Below, piece after piece: positions 1 through 6,287 of a stretch of DNA of 7,705 nt; positions within the stretch are counted from its first letter, which is position 1, and every line of letters begins with the position of its first letter. The stretch covers positions 1 through 7,705 of the forward strand of contig CANKCT010000037.1 of assembly GCA_947480465.1 (NCBI GenBank). Direction: 5' to 3'. Under the pieces are notes generated by a model. That model was not told where the DNA came from, did no database searches, and was given only the letters and a program-made list of their open reading frames with translations. The translations under genes and the position numbers were made by a program. The DNA comes from Actinomycetota bacterium (GTDB lineage: Bacteria > Actinomycetota > Actinomycetes > Nanopelagicales > Nanopelagicaceae).

Positions 1-20
1 AAACCTTAAGGAGTCACCCA

Positions 21-404
21 ATGCCTACAGGCCGCGTTAAATGGTTTTCACTGGAAAAAGGTTTTGGTTTCATTGCAAATGATGAGGGCGAAGATGTTTA
101 TCTTGCCGCATCTTCACTTCCAGCAGGTGTATCGACGGTTAAGCCCGGCACCAAATTAGAATTCAGCGTTGCTGATAGCCGTAAGGGACCTCAGGCGATG
201 TCAGTACATATTATTGATGCCCCACCATCATTATCTGAAAACTCACGAGTTAACCCAGATGATTTAGCTGCGATGATTGAGGACACAATTAAGATTTTAG
301 ATCGTGTGGGAAATGGTCTTCGACATGGTCGCCACCCATCAGGCCCAGAAGCCGAACGTTTAGGCCGAGTTCTGCGTGGAATCGCTTCTCAACTAGAAGC
401 TTAA
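21..404 (+). CDS. cspB: Cold-shock domain protein, actinobacterial CspB type with C-terminal extension
   Basis: This 127-residue protein is predicted to be a cytoplasmic, single-stranded nucleic-acid-binding cold-shock protein. Residues 1-66 form the cold-shock domain: it opens MPTGRVKWF, and RNP1 is intact at 13-18 (KGFGFI). RNP2 at 25-30 reads DVYLAA, so the usual VFVH histidine is absent while the aromatic Tyr27 remains. Residues about 75-127 are a charged, probably helical tail that ordinary 65-70-residue Csp proteins lack. From memory, mycobacterial CspB (Rv0871) has the same MPTGKVKW start, a degenerate RNP2 and a similar tail, so the departures look like family traits and not decay. 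An AAGGAG Shine-Dalgarno at 8-13 lies 7 bases before the ATG and fixes the start. The promoter and any cold-responsive leader lie outside the window. Its stop codon overlaps the stop of the convergent DUF2530 gene. The function of the tail is unknown. Confidence 0.93.
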   Translation: MPTGRVKWFSLEKGFGFIANDEGEDVYLAASSLPAGVSTVKPGTKLEFSVADSRKGPQAMSVHIIDAPPSLSENSRVNPDDLAAMIEDTIKILDRVGNGLRHGRHPSGPEAERLGRVLRGIASQLEA

Positions 405-589
405 ATACCACTTCGCCGTGCGCGTCGAATTGAGTAGCGAATTCCTGTTACCCCTAAGAGTGCTCCGGCCACACACGTCCAAATGATTTTTGCGTCAGCG
501 TTCATTGCCAGAGCAATTACGCCAGCAATGAGCCAGCAGATAGTTCCAATTGCTACTAGGGTTACAACTGAGCGGATATTTGATTCCAT
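401..589 (-). CDS. DUF2530-family small membrane protein
   Basis: This 62-residue protein has two predicted membrane helices (about residues 8-28 and 34-50) and a basic C-terminal tail (RYSIRRARRSGI). The second helix carries WTCVAGALLGVTGIRY, which resembles the WTC-AG-LG--G--Y-RR signature I recall for DUF2530, an uncharacterised actinobacterial family (for example Rv0879c). No biochemical role is known. It is at the short end of the family; homologues are usually about 75-95 residues. ATG 589 is the only usual start in its frame before an upstream stop, and no Shine-Dalgarno precedes it. A TACTCT hexamer ends 6 bases before the ATG, so leaderless translation is likely. The gene ends on TTAA shared with cspB and starts 12 bases from the divergent MFS gene. 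DUF2530 also lies near MFS and cold-shock genes in other actinobacteria, which supports its being real despite its size. Confidence 0.8.
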   Translation of the reverse strand: MESNIRSVVTLVAIGTICWLIAGVIALAMNADAKIIWTCVAGALLGVTGIRYSIRRARRSGI

Positions 590-595
590 GAGAGA

Positions 596-601
596 AGAGT
601 A
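596..601 (-). promoter_or_regulatory. Candidate -10 element (TACTCT) for a leaderless DUF2530 transcript
   Basis: On the minus strand the hexamer TACTCT fits the actinobacterial TANNNT -10 pattern. It is followed by exactly six bases and then the ATG of the DUF2530 gene, the spacing expected when transcription starts at the A of the start codon. No good -35 is visible; the upstream region is inside the first codons of the MFS gene. The call rests on pattern and spacing only. Confidence 0.35.
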
Positions 602-1888
602 ATGCGTTTTGCGGTGAAAGAAGATGGTAATTGGCGTTCATTTCGCCATCGCAATTTCCGAATCCTCTTTCCTGCAAATACTGTTTCAAATATTGGTAGT
701 TGGGCTCAGCGAATAGCTCAAGATTGGCTCGTTTTAGAACTAACCAATAACAATGGAACGTACCTAGGTCTGGTAACTGCAGTGCAGTTTGCTCCCGTTT
801 TACTTTTCTCACTTCACGGGGGTGTCCTTGCCGATCGATTAGATAAACGGAAAGTCTTAATTGCTACAAATATTGTCGGTGGGGCCGCTTCCATTGCACT
901 CGGCGCACTTGTGATGACGGATGTGGTTGTTCTGTGGCACGTCTTTGCTTTAGCTGGCCTGTTGGGAATTTCTACAGCTATTGATGCACCTGTACGTCAA
1001 GCATTTACCAGCGAATTAGTTGGTCATGAAGATTTACCTAATGCTGTTAGCCTGAATTCAGCAAACTTCAATGGTGGTCGACTCATTGGTCCCGCAGTTT
1101 CAGGTTTGCTAATTGCCGCCTTTGGGACTGGGCCCTCATTCTTGATCAACGGTGCTTCGTACTTTTTCGTAATATTTGCGCTCTTAAAGCTCAATAAAAA
1201 GACATTCTTTAATCAAAATCGGGCCATGAATTTAGGCAATATTCGCGAAGGTATTGCGTATGCAAAAGCTCGCCCTGATATTTATGTTGTGATGATTATG
1301 GTCTTCGCGCTGGCAACTTTCGGACTTAATTTTCAGATATTTAATGCATTGATGGCAACCCAAGAGTTTGGCTTAGGTCCAGCAAATTTTGGCTTGATGG
1401 GAACGTTTATAGCCATTGGTTCCTTTACAGGTGCAATCGGCTCTGCGCGTTTAGAACGTTTTAGAACAACTCGCTTTGTCATTATTGGTGGAATGCTCTT
1501 TTCACTTTCAATTATGGTGCTCTCTATTTTGCCTAATTACATTAGCTATATTGTTTGGCTTCCAATTTGCGGAGTAACAGCGCTGACAACTTTGGTTTCA
1601 GCAAATTCAATTGTTCAAACAAGTACTGACCAAGCCATTAGAGGCCGAGTCATGGGTCTTTATCTGCTAATTTTTATGGGAGGCACCCCATTTGGATCAC
1701 CATTAATTGGGCTAGCTACTGATTACATCGGAATTAGGCGCACCATCGCGCTGTGCGGCTTAATATCATTGAGCGCATCACTCTTTGTTTGGATTAAATA
1801 CCGAAATAAAGTCAACGTCCCTGCAGATATTAGTGTTGCCGCAGTTTTAAAGTCCGCTGATGGCAATGATAATAATCAGCCCAAATAG
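602..1888 (+). CDS. MFS transporter of the EntS/MFS_3 type (12 membrane helices, exporter-like)
   Basis: This 428-residue inner-membrane protein belongs to the major facilitator superfamily, probably the branch containing the enterobactin exporter EntS (MFS_3, PF05977). The N-terminus has the family run SNIGSWAQRIAQDWLVLELT (residues 29-48). Motif A between helices 2 and 3 is clear at 73-86 (GGVLADRLDKRKVL). A conserved block at 128-171 (DAPVRQAF, ELV, LPNAVSLNS, RLIGPAVSGLLIA) is typical of this branch. About 12 hydrophobic segments can be traced, and the last 25-30 residues are hydrophilic. Members export siderophores, drugs or other small molecules by proton antiport; the substrate here cannot be told. 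The start is ATG 602, preceded only by a weak purine-rich AGAAGAG. The start lies 12 bases from the divergent DUF2530 start. Its last 14 codons, including the stop, lie opposite the end of the minus-strand microprotein at 1847-1927. Confidence 0.9.
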   Translation: MRFAVKEDGNWRSFRHRNFRILFPANTVSNIGSWAQRIAQDWLVLELTNNNGTYLGLVTAVQFAPVLLFSLHGGVLADRLDKRKVLIATNIVGGAASIALGALVMTDVVVLWHVFALAGLLGISTAIDAPVRQAFTSELVGHEDLPNAVSLNSANFNGGRLIGPAVSGLLIAAFGTGPSFLINGASYFFVIFALLKLNKKTFFNQNRAMNLGNIREGIAYAKARPDIYVVMIMVFALATFGLNFQIFNALMATQEFGLGPANFGLMGTFIAIGSFTGAIGSARLERFRTTRFVIIGGMLFSLSIMVLSILPNYISYIVWLPICGVTALTTLVSANSIVQTSTDQAIRGRVMGLYLLIFMGGTPFGSPLIGLATDYIGIRRTIALCGLISLSASLFVWIKYRNKVNVPADISVAAVLKSADGNDNNQPK

Positions 1889-1927
1889 CACTACCAGAGT
1901 CACTATTCTGCGTGTTTTATAGCTCAT
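1847..1927 (-). CDS. Candidate 26-residue single-helix membrane microprotein
   Basis: This frame begins three bases after the stop of the MFS gene at 1931-3085. It reads M-S-Y-K-T-R-R, then a hydrophobic run (IVTLVVLFGLIIIIAI), then S-G-L and TAA. The basic N-terminus and one helix of about 16-18 residues match the layout of known single-pass small proteins, with the N-terminus predicted to face the cytoplasm. AAAGGA at 1940-1935 sits 7 bases before the ATG, a better ribosome site than serC or the MFS gene has in this operon. Caution: codons 14-26 are exactly codon-aligned antisense to the end of the plus-strand MFS gene, whose Asp/Asn codons (GAT, AAT) read as Ile on the opposite strand, so part of the hydrophobicity could be accidental. 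Codons 1-13 lie outside that gene. I do not recognise a family. It may be a subunit or stabiliser of the co-transcribed transporter, but that is inference. Confidence 0.5.
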   Translation of the reverse strand: MSYKTRRIVTLVVLFGLIIIIAISGL

Positions 1928-1930
1928 GTT

Positions 1931-3085
1931 TTAATCCTTTGCTTGTGATGATGGTACGAATTTTACAATAGAAAAAGCAATCAAAATGAGAACTGGAACC
2001 ATGATGTATGCCCGAGATATTCCAAAACTATCACCCAAAACACCCAATAAAAATGGAGCTCCTGCGATAGCGATTCCAGCGCCTAAAGAAGTACGTCCAA
2101 TCGCTAAATCTGGTCGACCTTCGCTGAAACCAATTAATCGAATAGAAGCTAGTGCGAATTGAATTGATACGCCCAGGCCAACACAAAATAGAGAAACAAG
2201 ACTGACAAACATTGAATGTGATAACCAAAAAGATACGAAGCCAAAAAATTGAATTGAAATTACGAGTAAGAGTTGAGTATCAAGAGAGAATCGCTTCAAG
2301 ACCAGACCACCGTACCAACGCCCCAAGCCCATTCCAGTACCCATCGCAACAATTGCAACCGTAGATATTGCTGCCGTTGAGCCAACCCGATCTTTCAGTA
2401 ACGCTGCCGCCCAAAATGAGACGGCAAACTCACTAGAAATGCAAGCGACAAAACCAATCCAAGAAATCCAAAATGTGCGAGAAAGTTTGCCACTCTGCGG
2501 ACCATCTTCATGAGGAATATGTTCGACTTCCTCTTTATCGCGACCAACTAAGAACAGTGTTATTGCAACAGGTATGGCGAGTAAAAGACCAATGCGCCAT
2601 AAATGTGGAAAACCAATTGCTATACCGCCGATCAAACCAGTGCCTATAACAAATCCAACTGAGGCAATCCCATTTGCTTGAGGAATAGCGACTTCTGCGG
2701 CTTTGCCATAATGATGCGACATCGAAGTCAACATGGTGTTGATGACGACTGAAGTTCCAAAACCTGTAATCAAGGTTGCCGGCAATGTTAGAAATACTGG
2801 GGGAGAAACCACAAAAAGTGTTAACCCAATACTGAAAATTGCCAGCCCAACCCATCCAGCTCGTGTGCGACCAAAACGATGCGCGATTAGCGGATTAACG
2901 TAACCGGCAACTATTGAGGAAACACCCATTGCAGTACCGTGCAGACCTGCAACCGTTAGAGATGTTCCTTGATCTGCACGAAGAAGTGATTGCGCTGGTC
3001 CAAAGCCACCCAAGTAAAAGTTGACGATGGCAGTCTGAGTTGCGATGACCCAGAAGTGTCGGTCACGTTGAAAGCTCTTTGGCAT
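1931..3085 (-). CDS. MFS transporter, substrate unknown, co-transcribed with serC and pdxH
   Basis: This 384-residue polytopic inner-membrane protein has about 12 hydrophobic segments split 6+6 by a charged central loop (GRDKEEVEHIPHEDG, near residues 182-196). A motif-A-like loop follows helix 2 at 61-75 (GYVNPLIAHRFGRTR), and its counterpart in the second half is YGGLVLKRF. The family is clearly major facilitator, but no substrate signature is recognisable. The start is ATG 3085, only three bases after the serC stop, and no Shine-Dalgarno precedes it, so translation is probably coupled to serC. It ends three bases before the candidate microprotein. Its place behind pdxH and serC suggests, by context only, a substrate linked to vitamin B6 or serine/amino-acid metabolism. 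It differs in sequence from the MFS_3 protein at 602-1888, so the two are not tandem duplicates. Confidence 0.87.
   Translation of the reverse strand: MPKSFQRDRHFWVIATQTAIVNFYLGGFGPAQSLLRADQGTSLTVAGLHGTAMGVSSIVAGYVNPLIAHRFGRTRAGWVGLAIFSIGLTLFVVSPPVFLTLPATLITGFGTSVVINTMLTSMSHHYGKAAEVAIPQANGIASVGFVIGTGLIGGIAIGFPHLWRIGLLLAIPVAITLFLVGRDKEEVEHIPHEDGPQSGKLSRTFWISWIGFVACISSEFAVSFWAAALLKDRVGSTAAISTVAIVAMGTGMGLGRWYGGLVLKRFSLDTQLLLVISIQFFGFVSFWLSHSMFVSLVSLFCVGLGVSIQFALASIRLIGFSEGRPDLAIGRTSLGAGIAIAGAPFLLGVLGDSFGISRAYIMVPVLILIAFSIVKFVPSSQAKD
1935..1940 (-). promoter_or_regulatory. Shine-Dalgarno (AAAGGA) for the 26-residue microprotein
   Basis: AAAGGA on the minus strand spans the Lys and Asp codons near the end of the upstream MFS gene and lies 7 bases before the microprotein ATG at 1927. 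Strength and spacing are both good. Its position just before the MFS stop means terminating ribosomes could also re-initiate here. Confidence 0.5.
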
Positions 3086-3088
3086 GTA

Positions 3089-4216
<1,128 letters not shown>

Positions 4217-4882
4217 TTATGGGTAGTAGCGGCCTATCACCCAATCAGCTTCTGCGATGTTCCTCTCATAGCGCACTCGATCATGCATCCGTGAATATCG
4301 ACCTTGCCAAAACTCAATGCTAAGCGGGACAACGCGATAGCCGCCCCAATATGGAGGACATGGAACATGGCTTCCTTCAGGCCATTTTTCTGCAGCTCCA
4401 GTGAAACGTTGTTCTAAATCTTCACGCGATGCAAGAGGTGCGGATTGATGACTAGCCCAAGCACCAATCTGTGATGACCAAGGTCGGGTTGCGAAATAAT
4501 CGTGTGACTCCTCTTCACTGATTTTTTCTGCGACTCCACTTATTGCAACTTGTCTTTCCATTGCATACCAAGGGAACAAAAGGCTCACACCTGGATTTAA
4601 TTCGATGGAGTGGGCTTTGCGCGATGAATAATTAGTAAAGAAAGTAAAACCACCTTCTGAAATATCTTTAAGAAGAACTGAACGAGTAGTTATCGAAACT
4701 TCAGAATCAATGGTTGAAAGAACCATTGCATTGGCTTCGACGATGATGGGATTTTCATGGGCTTCTCGCAACCATTCTGCAAAAGCCACAAATGGGTCGG
4801 CATTGAGTTCACCAATACCTGCCTGGCCATAAGAAAGGCGCATGGCCCTGATTTCATCCCGATTGAACTCCTGGTTAGTCAT
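4217..4882 (-). CDS. pdxH: Pyridoxamine/pyridoxine 5'-phosphate oxidase
   Basis: This FMN enzyme oxidises pyridoxamine or pyridoxine 5'-phosphate to PLP, serving the last de novo step and salvage. Taking ATG 4882 gives 221 residues, close to E. coli PdxH (218). Recognisable blocks are RSVLLK (67-72), FTNYSSRKAH (82-91), LLFPWYAMERQV (101-112), SQIGAWAS (137-144), WGGYRV (179-184) and FWQGRYSRMHDR (191-202). These correspond to FMN- and substrate-binding segments, with Arg198 and His200 matching the C-terminal R-x-H of the family. The frame stays open to an ATG at 4942, but those 20 extra residues (MLATKCHEDALV...) do not resemble the family. The true N-terminus MTNQEFNRDEIRAMRLSYG fits homologues. 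GTG 4900 is a second alternative. No well-spaced Shine-Dalgarno precedes 4882. This is the first gene of the pdxH-serC-MFS-microprotein operon and is divergent from citA. Confidence 0.94.
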   Translation of the reverse strand: MTNQEFNRDEIRAMRLSYGQAGIGELNADPFVAFAEWLREAHENPIIVEANAMVLSTIDSEVSITTRSVLLKDISEGGFTFFTNYSSRKAHSIELNPGVSLLFPWYAMERQVAISGVAEKISEEESHDYFATRPWSSQIGAWASHQSAPLASREDLEQRFTGAAEKWPEGSHVPCPPYWGGYRVVPLSIEFWQGRYSRMHDRVRYERNIAEADWVIGRYYP

Positions 4883-4924
4883 AGATGTATCGAACCTCAC
4901 TTTGGCAACGAGTGCATCCTCATG

Positions 4925-4973
4925 GCACTTGGTCGCTAGCACCCCTTGGCTAGGTGCAGAATTAAGCCAGTGC
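4925..4973. repeat. Nested inverted repeats between pdxH and citA
   Basis: Two inverted repeats share nearly one centre (about 4948-4949). The outer arms are GCACT-T-GG at 4925-4932 and CCAGTGC at 4967-4973, seven pairs with one bulged T. The inner arms are GCACC at 4939-4943 and GGTGC at 4953-4957, enclosing nine bases. The element lies in the 116-base gap between the divergent starts of pdxH (4882) and citA (4999). It could be an operator for a dimeric regulator or a hairpin in the citA leader. The base pairing is read directly; the role is inferred. Confidence 0.35.
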
Positions 4974-4986
4974 GCAGCCTATGAAA

Positions 4987-4992
4987 AAGGAG
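4987..4992 (+). promoter_or_regulatory. citA: Shine-Dalgarno (AAGGAG) that decides the citA start at GTG 4999
   Basis: AAGGAG lies six bases before GTG 4999, ideal spacing, whereas the upstream in-frame ATG at 4981 has no ribosome site and would place this purine run inside the coding region. The site overlaps a perfect 10-base palindrome, AGGAGCTCCT (4988-4997), which could weakly mask the site in RNA. Confidence 0.75.
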
Positions 4993-4998
4993 CTCCTC

Positions 4999-6114
4999 GT
5001 GTCAGAAGATTTCAAGCCAGGTCTTGAGGGTGTTATTGCTTTTGAATCTGAAATTGCAGAGCCCGATAAAGAGGGTAGTGCGCTGCGCTACCGCGGAGTT
5101 GATATTGAAGATCTAGTCGGACGCGTTTCATTCGGAAATGTCTGGGGACTTCTAGTCGACGATGAGTTTAACCCTGGCCTTCCTAATGCAGAAAAGTTTC
5201 CTTTACCAGTTCACTCAGGTGATGTTCGCGTAGATGTACAAGCAGCAATTTCAATGCTGGCACCAGCATGGGGATTCAAGCCACTTTTAGACATCGATGA
5301 TGTAGAAGCGCGTAGCAATCTTGCGCGTGCATCTGTAATGGTTCTTTCATATTTAGCACAAGCTGCGAGAGGTCAAATTGCTCCAGCAATTCCAGAATCT
5401 GAAATTGATAAAGCACATACCGTTGTAGAGCGCATGATGATTCGTTGGCGCGGAGAACCAGATCCAGCACATGTTCGTGCGATTGATGCGTACTTTGTTT
5501 CTGCAGCAGAGCACGGAATGAATGCTTCGACTTTTACTGCTCGAGTTATTGCATCAACTGGTGCCGACGTTGCAGCTGCACTATCAGGAGCAATTGGCGC
5601 AATGTCAGGTCCACTTCATGGTGGTGCACCATCGCGTGTTTTGCACATGATTGAAGAAGTTGAAAAGACTGGTGATGCGACGGCTTATGTAAAGGGATTA
5701 TTAGATCGCAAAGAACGTTTGATGGGATTTGGTCACCGTGTTTATCGCGCCGAAGATCCACGCGCACGTACATTGCGACGTACTGCAAAAGAATTAAATG
5801 CACCACGTTATGCAGTTGCAGAAGCGTTAGAGCAAGCAGCGCTCAAAGAACTGCGTGAGCGTCAACCAGATCGCGTATTAGAAACAAACGTTGAATTCTG
5901 GGCTGCAATTATTTTGGACTTTGCAGAAGTTCCATCACACTTGTTTACTTCGATGTTTACAGCTGCACGAACTGCCGGTTGGTCTGCACATATCCTTGAG
6001 CAAAAGCGCACGGGCCGCTTGATTCGCCCATCCGCTCGCTACATCGGTAAAGGACCCCGCAAACCTGAGGCCGTTCAGGGCTGGGACGGCTCAGTCGAGC
6101 AGCTCCATAAGTAG
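4999..6114 (+). CDS. citA: Citrate synthase, CitA/citrate synthase 2 type
   Basis: This cytoplasmic enzyme condenses acetyl-CoA and oxaloacetate to citrate, the entry to the TCA cycle; some relatives also accept propionyl-CoA. From GTG 4999 it has 371 residues and begins VSEDFKPGLEGVIAF, aligning with the N-terminus I recall for mycobacterial CitA (373 residues). Family blocks include EIAEPDKEG, ALRYRGVDIEDLV, HSGDVRVDVQA and AAEHGMNASTFTARVIASTGA. The catalytic triad is visible as His207 (GPLHGGAP), His246 (GFGHRVYR) and Asp307 (LDFAEVP). An Arg in GRLIRPSA (343) is a likely substrate ligand. An in-frame ATG at 4981 would add six residues but lacks a ribosome site. The gene is monocistronic as far as can be seen: divergent from pdxH, with a hairpin just after its stop and 173 bases before the next gene. 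Citrate versus 2-methylcitrate preference cannot be settled from sequence reading. Confidence 0.95.
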   Translation: MSEDFKPGLEGVIAFESEIAEPDKEGSALRYRGVDIEDLVGRVSFGNVWGLLVDDEFNPGLPNAEKFPLPVHSGDVRVDVQAAISMLAPAWGFKPLLDIDDVEARSNLARASVMVLSYLAQAARGQIAPAIPESEIDKAHTVVERMMIRWRGEPDPAHVRAIDAYFVSAAEHGMNASTFTARVIASTGADVAAALSGAIGAMSGPLHGGAPSRVLHMIEEVEKTGDATAYVKGLLDRKERLMGFGHRVYRAEDPRARTLRRTAKELNAPRYAVAEALEQAALKELRERQPDRVLETNVEFWAAIILDFAEVPSHLFTSMFTAARTAGWSAHILEQKRTGRLIRPSARYIGKGPRKPEAVQGWDGSVEQLHK

Positions 6115-6126
6115 TTCTGCAAGCGG

Positions 6127-6152
6127 GTTATGTAAGGCCGAGCCTTTATAAC
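6127..6152 (+). terminator. Hairpin downstream of citA, possible terminator or 3'-end stabiliser
   Basis: Twelve bases after the citA stop, GTTAT-GT-AAGGC (6127-6138) pairs with GCCTT-T-ATAAC (6142-6152) around the loop CGA. This gives ten base pairs with a small 2x1 internal loop. No run of T follows, so it is not a classical intrinsic terminator. It may mark a processed 3' end or a weak or bidirectional terminator. Confidence 0.4.
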
Positions 6153-6238
6153 AATTCAGTAAATAGGTGCCAAAAACCCCTGTAATCACCACTATTGCTT
6201 TGCATTTCGCCCGTCTAGGCAGTGAAATAGGCCTACGA

Positions 6239-6268
6239 GGAAACCTGCACCCCCAAGAAGAGGTTTTC
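6239..6268 (+). promoter_or_regulatory. Stem-loop or operator in the leader of the solute-binding protein gene
   Basis: GGAAACCT (6239-6246) and AGGTTTTC (6261-6268) form an eight-pair inverted repeat with one G-T wobble and a 14-base C- and A-rich loop. It ends eight bases before the AAAGGAG ribosome site. A perfect TAGGCCTA palindrome (6228-6235) and a second TAGGC (6216-6220) lie just upstream. This cluster is a plausible place for a sugar-responsive regulator or an mRNA-stabilising stem. No confident -10/-35 pair could be assigned in 6115-6287. Confidence 0.3.
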
Positions 6269-6287
6269 AAATTTTAAAGGAGATTAC

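Noticed and set aside
495..812. 105-codon minus-strand open frame across the start of the first MFS gene
   Set aside because: Its product has no recognisable family. It overlaps the DUF2530 gene in another frame on the same strand and the well-supported MFS gene on the other.
2535..2855. 106-codon minus-strand open frame inside the second MFS gene
   Set aside because: It is a same-strand shifted-frame shadow of a clear MFS coding region, with a Trp/Ser/Arg-rich, non-family-like product.
5546..5806. 86-codon minus-strand open frame inside citA
   Set aside because: It is opposite conserved active-site codons of citrate synthase; the His/Leu/Gln-rich product looks like a reverse-strand artefact.
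6181..6233. Possible -10/-35 boxes (TGTAAT at 6181, TTGCTT at 6195 with TAGGCA at 6216)
   Set aside because: None pairs a good -35 and -10 at 16-18 bases, so I did not annotate a promoter for the binding-protein gene.
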